A stretch of 64,000 nt of DNA, from assembly GCA_964423575.1 (NCBI GenBank), contig CAYRFF010000010.1, positions 1-64,000 on the forward strand, given 5' to 3'. Source of the stretch: CAYRFF01 sp964423575. Lineage in GTDB: Bacteria > Bacteroidota > Bacteroidia > Chitinophagales > Saprospiraceae. Below the pieces are notes generated by a model that was given only the letters and a program-made list of their open reading frames with translations, did no database searches and was not told the DNA's origin. Position numbers and translations under genes: made by a program. Shown piece by piece: positions 1-9,799 of this stretch (positions are counted from its first letter, which is position 1; each line of letters begins with the position of its first letter).

Positions 1-2
1 TC

Positions 3-179
3 TCGTCCACCGAAGCGGAACGCGAAGGAGGGTTAAATTATAGGAAAATTAGAAATAGCTATTTCCGCTCTAAAATTAAATCACATTATCTGTTTTATAA
101 AATTGACAATAGAAATAACGTCGTAGAAATAATAAGAATGTTGCATGAGCGAATGGGTGTGGAAGGGCGGTTGAGGTGA
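3..179 (+). pseudogene. ParE/RelE-type toxin, C-terminal fragment
   Basis: An open frame runs in from the window edge and ends at TGA 177-179. Its last 45 or so residues read like the C-terminal half of a ParE-family toxin: YLFYKID, then VVEIIRMLHERM, the usual strand-helix ending of this family. No start codon or N-terminal half is visible, and the residues before about position 33 do not look like ParE, so I treat it as a truncated remnant. A second, similar fragment lies at 713-904. ParE toxins poison gyrase; a fragment of this size is unlikely to do so. Confidence 0.5.
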
Positions 180-429
180 GTGAGGAACGGTTGAGATTTT
201 ACTCCAGAATAAATTATTGGGTATTATGGATTGAGTTGTGCCACTTTTTACGGTTTGATTTGTGCCAGTGATTGTGGCGGGTCATTAAGTTCCGGATCAA
301 TGAAATACCTCATAAAATAATAACAGATTAGTTAAATGAAGATTTATATAGTGCATAATATGTATCAATAAACTGGAGTATATTCCATTGATATTTTTGT
401 ATCTTTGGTTAAAGGATACAGTAAAGAAA

Positions 430-651
430 ATGTATAAAAAACTTAAAATAGACAGAGAAAATCTCACCTTAATGGGAATAAAATTTCCAAATCTAAAATC
501 TCTGGAAAGCACTGCTAATGCACTAGGTACAAATATGTTTGAAGGTTTTCAGCCTACAAAGGAATTAATACAATTATATATTGATTGGAAAAATCACGAG
601 ATAAACGAATCCGATTTCCTATCCAAGCTTTATTCTCTATATGGGAAGTAG
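430..651 (+). CDS. small protein, possible VbhA-like antitoxin
   Basis: A 73-residue acidic/basic protein starting at ATG 430, preceded by the purine-rich AAAGAAA. The frame is open back to a TTG at 388, but the ATG is the better start. The C-terminal half (GFQPTKELIQLY, then NHEINESDF) resembles the antitoxin VbhA pattern in which a G-x-x-PT-x-E segment is followed by a short helix and a G/H-E-I motif. VbhA-type antitoxins inhibit a Fic AMP-transferase encoded just downstream. Here a 22-codon frame starts at ATG 641, overlaps the end of this gene and then hits TAA at 707, so any partner is broken. The gene sits between two ParE-like fragments, consistent with a decayed toxin-antitoxin site. 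The family call is tentative. Confidence 0.4.
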   Translation: MYKKLKIDRENLTLMGIKFPNLKSLESTANALGTNMFEGFQPTKELIQLYIDWKNHEINESDFLSKLYSLYGK

Positions 652-712
652 TTATAAATATCTGAGCCGTGATAAAGAAGTGTATAATCGATATATGAAA
701 AGCAATTAATAG

Positions 713-904
713 CGATGTAGATATATTAACAGACCTTATTTACGATTTAATCAGAAGATAAATTATAGGAAAATCAGAAAAGATTATTCCCGTTCAAAAA
801 TCATATCATATTACCTGTTTTATAAAATTGACACACAGAGCAAGGTTGTAAAAATAATAAGGATTCTGCACAAGCACATGGATGTTGAAATGCGGTTGAA
901 GTGA
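713..904 (+). pseudogene. ParE/RelE-type toxin, second C-terminal fragment
   Basis: Open frame from 713 (after TAG 710-712) to TGA 902-904. It includes INYRKIR, then YYLFYKID and VVKIIRILHKHMDVE, matching the fragment at 3-179 along most of its length. It lacks a start codon and the N-terminal half of the toxin. The two fragments flank the possible antitoxin at 430-651, so this looks like a duplicated and decayed toxin-antitoxin locus. Confidence 0.5.
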
Positions 905-1041
905 AGAATATAGATTTAATTTTTGTTTTTTTGATTAAATTGTCGAAAGAAATCTGTCAAGTTAAGCTTGATAGACATTAGTGGGAAATATACGATGATT
1001 GTCTTTGGCATAAAATTGCGGCGGATACAAAATATTAAAGT

Positions 1042-2253
1042 ATGAATATAGTTAAAATTAAGGTAGACTTTTACGACAAAAAACAAGAACAACTCATTAA
1101 GAATAATTTCCCTAAGGACTATATATTATTAAAAGAAATTGCAGGAGAAACTGTCAATATCCCACTGGAAGACTTTAAAACATACGCATTCTTCAGACAT
1201 CAATACAAGAAACCTAATGGAAATCAACAGACATTTATAGATCTTAAGCCTATGGCTCAAAACTGGGGACATTACGATAGTTATTTTGAACTTAAAGGGA
1301 ACAAACTTGTAAGTATTTTCCCTGAAAGCATAGAAGTTACCGACGTATCAGAAATGCTAGGCGTTGCTGGAGGGCTATCTGTCGCAAGTGAAATTTACAA
1401 TATGTCTCAAGCTGACTGGACGAGAATTCCGATCACAACTGTCCATAAAGACTTTGACTTTAGTCATGCTTCTTCTATTCCAGATAGATTCATTAATATA
1501 GAAGCAAAGGGCAGTATTGTAGATGACAACTCAAAAAAACCTAGTAAGGTCTCAACTCAAAAAAAGAAAATTCTTGATAAGAAAAAGGACAAAGGTTTTA
1601 AGAAAAAATATAATTATAGTAGGGATAGTTGTATTGGTATAATTACAGTGGCTGACAGAACAAATAATTTACAATCTTGGTTGGTTGATCCATTAATAGA
1701 AGATTTTGATAGTTCACCTGAAAAAATCAAACTACTAAAAAGGCTTTATTTTTATCATTCAATAATAAGCTTACTTTCAAAGCAGTCATTTTTATCCATT
1801 GCTTTAGCTAACAGAATTAAATCTATAGAATTTATTTCTGACTATAAAAGTCTTGACAAATTCCCGCTAATTAATAACAATTTTGAAAAAATTATATTAA
1901 CAGACAGCTTTATAAATTCACGTTCAAGAACGAAAAACAAAAACATAATAGGAAATACTTTTCTTATTGATAGAGCATTTTACTTCATTGGGCTAGAAAC
2001 TAATATAATCCAATCTATTATTAACCAAGATTTTGATGAAATTTTGTCTTTAAAAACTAAGCCTTCAACTGAGTCTGATATTCTTTCATGTAGAATTTCT
2101 AAACATAAGGGGCAAGACATTTACGTTTCAAAGAATTCAAAAATAGAATTGGCAGAAAGCCATGAAAAGAGCGAAAATCATATTCATTTTGAAATGAATA
2201 CAGAAGTAATCAAAAACAGTTCTGGATTATGTATTGCTCGAGAAAAACTATGA
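1042..2253 (+). CDS. unknown protein, first gene of TPR-PLD operon
   Basis: A 403-residue protein I do not recognise. The first 170 residues are mixed alpha/beta and contain a glycine-rich stretch (MLGVAGGLSVASE). A strongly basic, lysine-rich linker follows at about residues 172-195, then a C-terminal half rich in isoleucine, leucine and serine. There is no signal peptide or membrane segment, so it is probably cytoplasmic. Its stop codon TGA (2251-2253) overlaps an ATG at 2250 in the ATGA arrangement typical of coupled translation, which links it to the TPR gene that follows. Base composition is A+T-rich like its two downstream neighbours and unlike the housekeeping genes to the right, so the three probably arrived together. 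Function unknown. Confidence 0.7.
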   Translation: MNIVKIKVDFYDKKQEQLIKNNFPKDYILLKEIAGETVNIPLEDFKTYAFFRHQYKKPNGNQQTFIDLKPMAQNWGHYDSYFELKGNKLVSIFPESIEVTDVSEMLGVAGGLSVASEIYNMSQADWTRIPITTVHKDFDFSHASSIPDRFINIEAKGSIVDDNSKKPSKVSTQKKKILDKKKDKGFKKKYNYSRDSCIGIITVADRTNNLQSWLVDPLIEDFDSSPEKIKLLKRLYFYHSIISLLSKQSFLSIALANRIKSIEFISDYKSLDKFPLINNNFEKIILTDSFINSRSRTKNKNIIGNTFLIDRAFYFIGLETNIIQSIINQDFDEILSLKTKPSTESDILSCRISKHKGQDIYVSKNSKIELAESHEKSENHIHFEMNTEVIKNSSGLCIAREKL

Positions 2254-2395
2254 CTAGTATGAAGCAACTAGCAAAAGAGCTGAATGACAGCGAACAACGC
2301 ACTTCAATACGACCTTTTCGATAATAAAAGACAGTGCAAATCTTCTTAAAATAGATATTATTTCTAATCTTAGGAATACATTTATCACCTCGATT

Positions 2396-4750
2396 ATGGA
2401 AGACAAGAAAGAAAGCAATATTTCAATAGTTCCCAGTAGTAATAGGAGCATAGTTAAAACTACAAGCTCTCTTACTATCGTAAATAAACTTCTATTTGGT
2501 AATATTGAGCAGTTATTTAATGAGGCTTTTTACCTATTGAATAGCAAGGACTTGCCAGGGATTGAAGAGAACTATTGCATGTGGATTGAGATAGATATAG
2601 ATTATCTAAATCGTAAGAATTTCAAATACAGAGCAAAAGAAGAAATTAATTATTTAAAGGCAATTAAATTGTTTTCCAAGGTTTTGAAAATAAATCATAA
2701 GCATTTCTTTTCATACTCTCTTAAAGGAAATGCAAATTATCGCTTGGAAAAGTATCAAGATGCAATAAATGATTACAATAAAGCAATTGAAATAAATCCG
2801 TTTTACATTAATGCTTATTTCAATAGAGGACTTGCAAAAAGAAAAATGGAAGATTACGATGGGGCAATTACTGATTTTACGAGAACAATAGAAATCAATC
2901 CAAAATATGCAGAAGCATATTACTTCAGAGCGATTACGATAAGAGAATTAAAAGACTACGAAAATGCAATCTTAGATTTCAATAGGGCAATAGAAATCAA
3001 TCCAAAATATGCAGAAGCATATTACTTCAGAGCGATTACGATAAGAGAATTAAAAGACTACGAAAATGCAATCTTAGATTTCAATAGGGCAATAGAAATT
3101 AATCCAAAAGACACAAATGCTCATTTATTCAGAGGAGTTACAAATCTCAATTTGATTAATTTTGAGGAGGCAATCAATGATTATAGCAAGGCTATAGAGA
3201 TTAACCCAAAGGATGAGAGTACTTATTATATAAGAGGACTAACAAAACAATTTTTAAAAGACTACGAAAACGCAATCTTAGATTTTGATAAAGCAATTGA
3301 GATTAATCCAGAATACACTGATGCATACTACAACAGAGGACTTGCAAAAAGGAAAATGAAAAATTATGATGGGGCAATCACTGATTTTACAAAAACAATA
3401 GAAATCAATCCAAAGTATGCGGAAGCATATTACTTTAGAGCGATTGCAAATAGAAACCTAGAAGACTATCAAGATGCAATCATTGATTTCACGAAAGCAA
3501 TTGAAATAAATCCAAAATATATAAGTGCATATTATAATAGAGGAATTACAAAAAGAAAACTAAAAAATTACAATGAAGCAATCACTGATTTTACTAAAGC
3601 AATTGAAATTGATTCAGAATATGCTAATGCTTACTATAATAGAGGGAATGTAAAGAAGATTTTAGAAGACTACCAAGGAGCTATCACTGATTTTACTAAA
3701 GCTATTGAATTTGATCCAGAATATGCAAGTGCTTATTTTAATAGAGGACTTGTGAATTTTTATTTAAAACTACACAAAGAAGCTATCATGGATTATAATA
3801 AAGCATTAGAAATTGAGCCAAAAGCCACCAATGCATTTTACAATAGAGGAATTGTAAAGAGCAATTTAAAAGACTATGAGGGAGCTATCAGTGATTATAC
3901 CCGGGTTATTGAAATTGATCCAGAATACGCTAATGCTTACTATAATAGAGGGAATGTAAAGAAGATTTTAGAAGACTACCAAGGAGCTATCACTGATTTT
4001 ACTAAAGCTATTGAATTTGATCCAGAATATGCAAGTGCTTATTTTAATAGAGGACTTGTGAATTTTTATTTAAAACTACACAAAGAAGCTATCATGGATT
4101 ATAATAAAGCATTAGAAATTGAGCCAAAAGCCACCAATGCATTTTACAATAGAGGAATTGTAAAGAGCAATTTAAAAGACTATGAGGGAGCTATCAGTGA
4201 TTATACCCGGGTTATTGAAATTGATCCAGAATACGCTAATGCTTACTATAATAGAGGGAATGTAAAGAAGATTTTAGAAGACTACCAAGGAGCTATCACT
4301 GATTTTACTAAAGTAATTGAAATTGGTCCAGAATATGAAAACGCTTATCTTAATAGAGGACTTGTAAAGAAGATTTTAGAAGACTATCATGGAGCAATCA
4401 CTGATTTCACAAAAGCTATTGAATTTAATCCAGAATATGCAAGTGCTTATCTTAATAGAGGACTTGTAAATTTTTATTTAAAACATTACAAGGAAACTAT
4501 CACTGATTTCAATAAAGCCATTGAAATTAATCCGGAGAATGCCAATGCATACTATAATAGGGGAACTGCTAAGGTCTTTTTAAAGGATAATCTTGGAGCA
4601 ATAGAGGATTTTAATAAAGCTATACAAATTGACCCAAATTACGCTAATTCATATAAAAATAGGGGAATTGCAAGAGAGGAACTAAAAGATTTCAAAGGAG
4701 CAAAAGCAGACAGATTAAAATATAATTGGTTAAAAAAAAAAGAAGAATAA
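2396..4750 (+). CDS. tetratricopeptide repeat protein, about 20 repeats
   Basis: A 784-residue protein. After an N-terminal region of about 100 residues it consists of consecutive 34-residue TPR units of the form AYYNRG-x-ALDDYE-x-AI-DF-x-KAIEINP. TPR arrays form superhelical scaffolds for protein-protein contacts; nothing indicates catalysis here. There is no signal peptide. The annotated ATG at 2396 leaves a 142-base gap after the previous gene. A start at ATG 2250, overlapping the upstream stop, opens a frame that ends at 2324, while the TPR frame itself is open back to about 2286. A one-base shift near 2290-2320 would join the two, so the real N-terminus may begin at 2250. The stop abuts the ATG of the PLD gene with no spacer. 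Confidence 0.8.
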   Translation: MEDKKESNISIVPSSNRSIVKTTSSLTIVNKLLFGNIEQLFNEAFYLLNSKDLPGIEENYCMWIEIDIDYLNRKNFKYRAKEEINYLKAIKLFSKVLKINHKHFFSYSLKGNANYRLEKYQDAINDYNKAIEINPFYINAYFNRGLAKRKMEDYDGAITDFTRTIEINPKYAEAYYFRAITIRELKDYENAILDFNRAIEINPKYAEAYYFRAITIRELKDYENAILDFNRAIEINPKDTNAHLFRGVTNLNLINFEEAINDYSKAIEINPKDESTYYIRGLTKQFLKDYENAILDFDKAIEINPEYTDAYYNRGLAKRKMKNYDGAITDFTKTIEINPKYAEAYYFRAIANRNLEDYQDAIIDFTKAIEINPKYISAYYNRGITKRKLKNYNEAITDFTKAIEIDSEYANAYYNRGNVKKILEDYQGAITDFTKAIEFDPEYASAYFNRGLVNFYLKLHKEAIMDYNKALEIEPKATNAFYNRGIVKSNLKDYEGAISDYTRVIEIDPEYANAYYNRGNVKKILEDYQGAITDFTKAIEFDPEYASAYFNRGLVNFYLKLHKEAIMDYNKALEIEPKATNAFYNRGIVKSNLKDYEGAISDYTRVIEIDPEYANAYYNRGNVKKILEDYQGAITDFTKVIEIGPEYENAYLNRGLVKKILEDYHGAITDFTKAIEFNPEYASAYLNRGLVNFYLKHYKETITDFNKAIEINPENANAYYNRGTAKVFLKDNLGAIEDFNKAIQIDPNYANSYKNRGIAREELKDFKGAKADRLKYNWLKKKEE
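2891..3098 (+). repeat. 102-bp direct repeat inside the TPR gene
   Basis: Two adjacent 102-bp blocks, each one 34-codon TPR unit, read the same except for occasional bases. This points to a recent in-frame unit duplication. Confidence 0.75.
3629..4312 (+). repeat. 306-bp tandem repeat inside the TPR gene
   Basis: The block 3629-3934 (three TPR units, 102 codons) recurs at 3935-4240 with apparently no differences, and its first 70 or so bases recur again from 4241. Near-identity at synonymous positions shows recent in-frame expansion, a type of change that alters array length without breaking the frame. Confidence 0.85.
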
Positions 4751-6109
4751 ATGGAAGCGATATTTGAAAATATAGCAGAGAGAATTCAACAAGAAATCAG
4801 TAAGGCGCAGAAATCTATATTTGTTGCTGTTGCCTGGTTTACAAATAGAAACCTTTTCAACGAGTTAGTAAATAAAGCAAAAAGGGGCTGCGCTGTTTCT
4901 CTTATTATTTCTGATGACAATATAAATCTCAATTCTTCTATTGACTTTGAACAATTAGTTACTGGCAAATCCAAGGTCTATAAAATTGGGAACAGCGACA
5001 CAGAATTAATGCACAACAAGTTCTGTGTGATTGATCATAGTACAGTTATTACAGGGTCATACAATTGGAGCTACAAAGCAGAAAGCAATTTTGAGAATGT
5101 TATCATTACAAATAATGATACAACACTAGCAGAGCAATTTATTACGGAATTTGAGAATATTCGCAAGAAATATTACCCCGATGCTGAAAAGAAAGAAACT
5201 GATTTCCCATTAAACAAGATTATAAAAAGATTAGAAATTCTTAAAAACTATATACTTCTCGAAGACATCGATGATATAGAAAAGGAAACTCAAAAACTTA
5301 GAGACTATGATTTCAACACTGATTTACTTGAAATTATAGATGATATATCAAGTGAAGAATTTGCGGCAGCAATTGCAAGAATTCAAAATTTTATTTCAAG
5401 AAATCAGGAACTTTCTATCTGGACAGACCCTAAAATTGCAGCTTTAAAACTTGAAATTAAAGTTTTAGAGAATCAGCTTAATGGCTATGATAACGAAAAG
5501 ATTGAACTAGAAAAATTGCTGTCGGAATTTCAACATCGTCATACTATTGAATTAGGCGATATTATTCTAGAAATATTAAAGCTTCGTAAGCTGAAGTTTA
5601 AAGAGGATAAGACCAAATACGAAGAAGCTGAAAAAGATGAAAAAGAATACCGCGAGCAATTTAACACTGAAAAGGATAAAGAAATATTTGAACTAACTGA
5701 TGAACAGAAAATTGAATTAAAAAAGAAGTTTCGTAAGGCTGCTTTTTTATGCCATCCGGATAAAGTGAGTGAAGAATTTGAAGAAGCTGCGCATCAGATT
5801 TTCATTGATTTAAAGCAAGCTTATGACTTGAATGATTTAGAAAAAGTTTCAGAAATACTTGAGGAACTTAAAAAAGGTAATTTCTTTAAGCTAAAGTCAG
5901 AAACAGTATTAGAAAAGGACTTATTAAAAGCTGCTATTGCTAAATTAAAAAGAAAGATTAAAGCTCTCGAAAGGGAGATTATCTCAATAAAAGAAAGTGA
6001 GGCCTTCAAGACAATAACAAATATAGACGACTGGGATGAATATTTCTCCTTAATAAAAACAAGATTAGAAATAGAACTCGAAGAATTACGAATAGAACTT
6101 GAGACTTGA
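4751..6109 (+). CDS. PLD nuclease-like protein with DnaJ-type J-domain
   Basis: A 452-residue protein. Residues 1-130 are a single phospholipase-D-superfamily domain of the small nuclease type: the HKD motif is H88-x-K90-x4-D95, followed by the GSYNWS strand (102-107). Proteins with one HKD usually dimerise to make the active site and cut DNA or RNA. The middle (130-310) is helical and probably coiled coil. Residues 315-372 look like a J-domain: a KKFRKAAFLCHPDKV segment with HPD at 335-337 and a following helix ending in LKQAYDL. J-domains recruit and stimulate Hsp70 ATPase. A further coiled coil ends the protein. It directly follows the TPR gene with no gap and is presumably co-transcribed with it. 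The PLD and HPD motifs are seen directly; Hsp70 recruitment is inference. Confidence 0.75.
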   Translation: MEAIFENIAERIQQEISKAQKSIFVAVAWFTNRNLFNELVNKAKRGCAVSLIISDDNINLNSSIDFEQLVTGKSKVYKIGNSDTELMHNKFCVIDHSTVITGSYNWSYKAESNFENVIITNNDTTLAEQFITEFENIRKKYYPDAEKKETDFPLNKIIKRLEILKNYILLEDIDDIEKETQKLRDYDFNTDLLEIIDDISSEEFAAAIARIQNFISRNQELSIWTDPKIAALKLEIKVLENQLNGYDNEKIELEKLLSEFQHRHTIELGDIILEILKLRKLKFKEDKTKYEEAEKDEKEYREQFNTEKDKEIFELTDEQKIELKKKFRKAAFLCHPDKVSEEFEEAAHQIFIDLKQAYDLNDLEKVSEILEELKKGNFFKLKSETVLEKDLLKAAIAKLKRKIKALEREIISIKESEAFKTITNIDDWDEYFSLIKTRLEIELEELRIELET

Positions 6110-6193
6110 TTAAATGCTCGCGAAAATTCTTCTTTAAGTTGAATATTTGAACTTTAGTCCAAAGCAAGAGATTTTAACCTTGCTTCTTTCCCC

Positions 6194-9100
6194 CTACCCC
6201 ACACCCCTCTCCAGCTCATCAATCAGTTGAATTACCTTATGGGCTTTACCAGCTTCTTCAAATATCCCGAAAATACCATTATCACTCATCGAATTGAATG
6301 GCGCTTGTGTAAGCAACCTCTTATCTAGGACGCCGTTTCTGTTTAAATACTTGATGATGAGATTTATAAACTCGATCTGGTTGTGGTTCAGGTTTTCTTC
6401 ACGGATAAACTGCGCAAAATGCTCATTGGCGGCAGTGATATCCATGCCGAGAACTTTACGGACAAAGACAGCGAGAGACTTCGTTTCAAATTCTCGCTCG
6501 ATTTCTGAAACATCAAATTTCTCATGTGTCAAAAACAGCTCCAGTTCCTCCAATTCTGCCGGAGTAATGGGAATATTCTTGTAGATTTTATCGATAACGA
6601 TATGATTGCTGTTCCTGCGGATAAAATTCTCGACACGCGCCCGATAATTTTCATAATCTGTGGCAACATTAACAATATCCACTTCCTTTATATCGGAATA
6701 ATCCAGTTCATCCTTAAAATCCGAATAAACAGGTTCCTCTTTTTCACCTTTCAGGTATTGAATGATGTCACGCAGTTCACGTCGCAGTTTTTCCAGGCGC
6801 ATCATGGAAATTCCATCCCAGAAATCGGACTTAGATAGAGAAATTAAAGTCTCCTCTCGCTGTTTTACCGATGGGATATTCAACTTGGCGCGCAATCGCT
6901 CTCCGATTTTACTGACTTCTCCCATAAATCGCGTCTGCCGTTTATCACTTGTTAAAAGCGTAAACTCCAGCCTGTAAATCAGCAGGTCAAATCTCTTGGC
7001 CATCTCGTCTGTATCCTCCTCGTAGGAAATCAACTTACTGAGATACTGATTCATTTCCGACTTTTTATTCACGGTAATATCATCCCATTCCTCCCTTTGC
7101 TTATACTTTTTTACCTGCTCCCAATGCTTGCGCACTACAAAGCGGTTTTCATCCAATGCCTTGATTTTATGATATAATTCCTCGGTATAATCCAGGGCAA
7201 ACTGCCTTTCCTCATCCGTAGAATTGGCATTGGAATTTATGTGATAAACTACCTCCAGCTGCGCTTCAAACAATAGCTGATTCAGTGATTTCCCACTGAT
7301 TCCCTCATACTTTTGCTGCTCATTTTCAAAGTATGCTGCGTTTCCGCAAATATCGAATATCAGGAAAAACTTCTTGTGGTTTTCCGGCGCATCTCCTTGC
7401 CCGAATATATTGGGACAAAGGCGTGTTCCCCTGCCTATCATCTGCCAGTACTTGGCATAAGATTTTACTTCTTTGAAAAAGATAAGATTCAGCACACGTG
7501 GTGCATCAATTCCGGTATCGAGCATATCGACGGAAACGGCAATCTGCGGATTCTTCTCATCGCCCTTATCATAGGTGAACTTATCAATTAAATCCTCTGC
7601 TTTATCATTGTAATTGTCGATGACTTCCAGAAAATCTCCTCCGTATTCCGGATAGTTTTTGTAAAAACGCTCCGCAATAAAGACGGCATGTCGATGATTC
7701 TTAGCAAATATGATGGTTTTCCCGATTTTATTGCCGGATTCCACTTTCAGTCCATATTCAAACAGCAAATCCAGCACTTTATCTACCGTATCATTGTTGA
7801 AGAGAAATTTATTGACCTTCGAACTGGGGATAACGAGGTTTTTCTCGCCTTCGTCCTGCACCGAATCAATTCCGTATAATTCTTCAAACTGTCTTTTGTC
7901 TTTTTCACTCAACTCGCTGTATTTCACCCCCGAGCGCGGGAATTTCAAGGGGATATCCAGTGCTTTCGGAGGAACCAGATATCTATCAGCAACCGCTTGT
8001 TCCAGTTCATAAGCGAAAGTCGGATTATCATCTTCTATCTCAAACAGCTCGTAAGTATTCCTGTCCACATATTTGACAGGAGTCGCCGTAAGTCCTAATA
8101 AAAGAGAATCAAAATAATCAAATATCGCCTGGTATTTCTGATAAACGGAACGGTGCGCCTCGTCTATGATAATCAGGTCAAAATGTGCGATGCCAAACTT
8201 CTTCTCGCCGCCTTTCATCGTGTCATCGATCATATTCATCATGGTCGGATAGGTAGAAAACACGAGACGGGCGGTATTGTCATTCTTTTCCTGAACGAGG
8301 TTTATGGCGGATAATTGAGGGAGAAGTTCCTTAAAACTGTTCTTCGCCTGTCTTACAAGCGCATTCCTGTCCGCCAGGAACAAGACGCGCTTAGCCCAGT
8401 TGCAACGCGTAAGCATATCGACCACGGAAACAGCTGTTCTCGTCTTACCGCTGCCCGTAGCCATGACCAGCAACGCTTTTCTGTGACGACCGACAATTTT
8501 GCCGTTTTGCTCACCGGTAAAATTCTCCGCCACTGCTTTTATTGCCTGTAACTGATACGGTCGCCCGCTGATATCCACATTCACCGGAAAATTACGCAGA
8601 TCATCCATCTCACCGCGACGGCGGATAAGCGTCTGCAATTCGGATTTGCTGTAAAAGCCGGACACCCTGCGCGGCGGATAAAACGCATCGTCCCAGATAT
8701 ACGTCTGGTAACCATTGGAATAAAAGATTACAGGCCTCTGCCCGCTCTCCTTCTCCAGACAATCCGCATAGAGAGAAGCCTGATGTTTCCCCTTGGAAGG
8801 ATCGTGCAAGGTGGACTTGGCCTCAACCACAGCCAGTGGTTTCCCATCATCTCCCCACAGCACATAATCCACATAACCTATCCCGGATGGATTGGTCGTC
8901 CGCGGCATACCGCTTACCTCATATTCCGTATCGACACCGTCCCTCAGATGCTTCCAGCCGGCTTCAAATAGCAGTAAATCTATCAGCTGCTTTCTCGTTT
9001 CATGCTCGGAAGTCAATGGCGGCACAACCACCGTATTTCTATACTGCTCTTCCCTCTGTTTCTTCCGCTCTTCCAGCCGTTTATCCCGTTCCTCAATCTG

Positions 9101-9652
9101 CTTTCTGAGCTCCGCATTCTCCACTTCCGCCTGCATTTGCCTTCTCAGCTGCCGGTCGTACTCCTTGCGCTGTATTTCCAGCTTATTTTGTAGCTTTTCC
9201 AGCTCTTTTTTGCTCTTGTCCTGCTCGTCCCCTTTGAGGATTAGACTTTCGTCAAATGTCGGAATATCCGGATTATGCACGCTGTAATAACGACTCAACC
9301 AGGATAAAAATCGGAACCCGAATTTTAAGGATTGCAGTGCTTCATATTGATTAACTCTATCTCCGTGTGCAGCTTTGTTCCCTACTCTGCGGACAATATT
9401 CAGTTCCACAAACATCGACTCGGGAATAAGCTCCTTAAACTCATAGTTGTGCATCAGTGCACTAAGGCTCGTATCATAAGGCAAGGATAAAGTCGCATCA
9501 TTTTCATACAGCCAAAGGATTGTTTTCTCTATCGTTGTGCGACTAAGGATTGCGGAATAGCGCGGTGCAGTATTCACATACTTTTCAGCCTCTACAGCTT
9601 CTTTGTAGATGCCGGGAAATTCTGTGGATATGAAAGCAAAATTCGTCCGCAT
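6194..9652 (-). CDS. hsdR: type I restriction enzyme R subunit
   Basis: A 1152-residue HsdR, of usual length for the family. Residues 1-120 form a DUF4145-like helical domain (RRVGNKAAHGD). A coiled coil follows at 145-205, then a PD-(D/E)xK nuclease core with D262, E277 and K279 (VVEAK), then an SF2 translocase: Walker A ATGSGKT at 398-404, DEAH at 497-500 and the SAT-like LTATP near 521. The C-terminal third is the usual helical domain that binds the methylase. It cuts DNA after ATP-driven translocation when the HsdM/HsdS complex finds unmethylated sites. It is separated from hsdS by a RAYT/REP insertion and an AbiEi-like gene, so it has its own transcript. It is visibly richer in G+C than the modules at 15-26 kb. 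Confidence 0.95.
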   Translation of the reverse strand: MRTNFAFISTEFPGIYKEAVEAEKYVNTAPRYSAILSRTTIEKTILWLYENDATLSLPYDTSLSALMHNYEFKELIPESMFVELNIVRRVGNKAAHGDRVNQYEALQSLKFGFRFLSWLSRYYSVHNPDIPTFDESLILKGDEQDKSKKELEKLQNKLEIQRKEYDRQLRRQMQAEVENAELRKQIEERDKRLEERKKQREEQYRNTVVVPPLTSEHETRKQLIDLLLFEAGWKHLRDGVDTEYEVSGMPRTTNPSGIGYVDYVLWGDDGKPLAVVEAKSTLHDPSKGKHQASLYADCLEKESGQRPVIFYSNGYQTYIWDDAFYPPRRVSGFYSKSELQTLIRRRGEMDDLRNFPVNVDISGRPYQLQAIKAVAENFTGEQNGKIVGRHRKALLVMATGSGKTRTAVSVVDMLTRCNWAKRVLFLADRNALVRQAKNSFKELLPQLSAINLVQEKNDNTARLVFSTYPTMMNMIDDTMKGGEKKFGIAHFDLIIIDEAHRSVYQKYQAIFDYFDSLLLGLTATPVKYVDRNTYELFEIEDDNPTFAYELEQAVADRYLVPPKALDIPLKFPRSGVKYSELSEKDKRQFEELYGIDSVQDEGEKNLVIPSSKVNKFLFNNDTVDKVLDLLFEYGLKVESGNKIGKTIIFAKNHRHAVFIAERFYKNYPEYGGDFLEVIDNYNDKAEDLIDKFTYDKGDEKNPQIAVSVDMLDTGIDAPRVLNLIFFKEVKSYAKYWQMIGRGTRLCPNIFGQGDAPENHKKFFLIFDICGNAAYFENEQQKYEGISGKSLNQLLFEAQLEVVYHINSNANSTDEERQFALDYTEELYHKIKALDENRFVVRKHWEQVKKYKQREEWDDITVNKKSEMNQYLSKLISYEEDTDEMAKRFDLLIYRLEFTLLTSDKRQTRFMGEVSKIGERLRAKLNIPSVKQREETLISLSKSDFWDGISMMRLEKLRRELRDIIQYLKGEKEEPVYSDFKDELDYSDIKEVDIVNVATDYENYRARVENFIRRNSNHIVIDKIYKNIPITPAELEELELFLTHEKFDVSEIEREFETKSLAVFVRKVLGMDITAANEHFAQFIREENLNHNQIEFINLIIKYLNRNGVLDKRLLTQAPFNSMSDNGIFGIFEEAGKAHKVIQLIDELERGVG

Positions 9653-9799
9653 AATTGAGTATGATAGTGTTTCCGCTTTTATTGTTGCGGTCTTTACCGA
9701 TAATTGTTTATACGAAGATAATACTTTTTCTTCGCTGGGGATATAGATTAAAACGTAAGCCGACTGATAATTCTTTTATATATGATTTATCGGGTAGTT

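Noticed and set aside
8892..9287. Plus-strand open frame of 131 codons inside hsdR
   Set aside because: It is antisense to the conserved HsdR coiled coil and low-complexity (serine/cysteine-rich), a shadow of the real gene.
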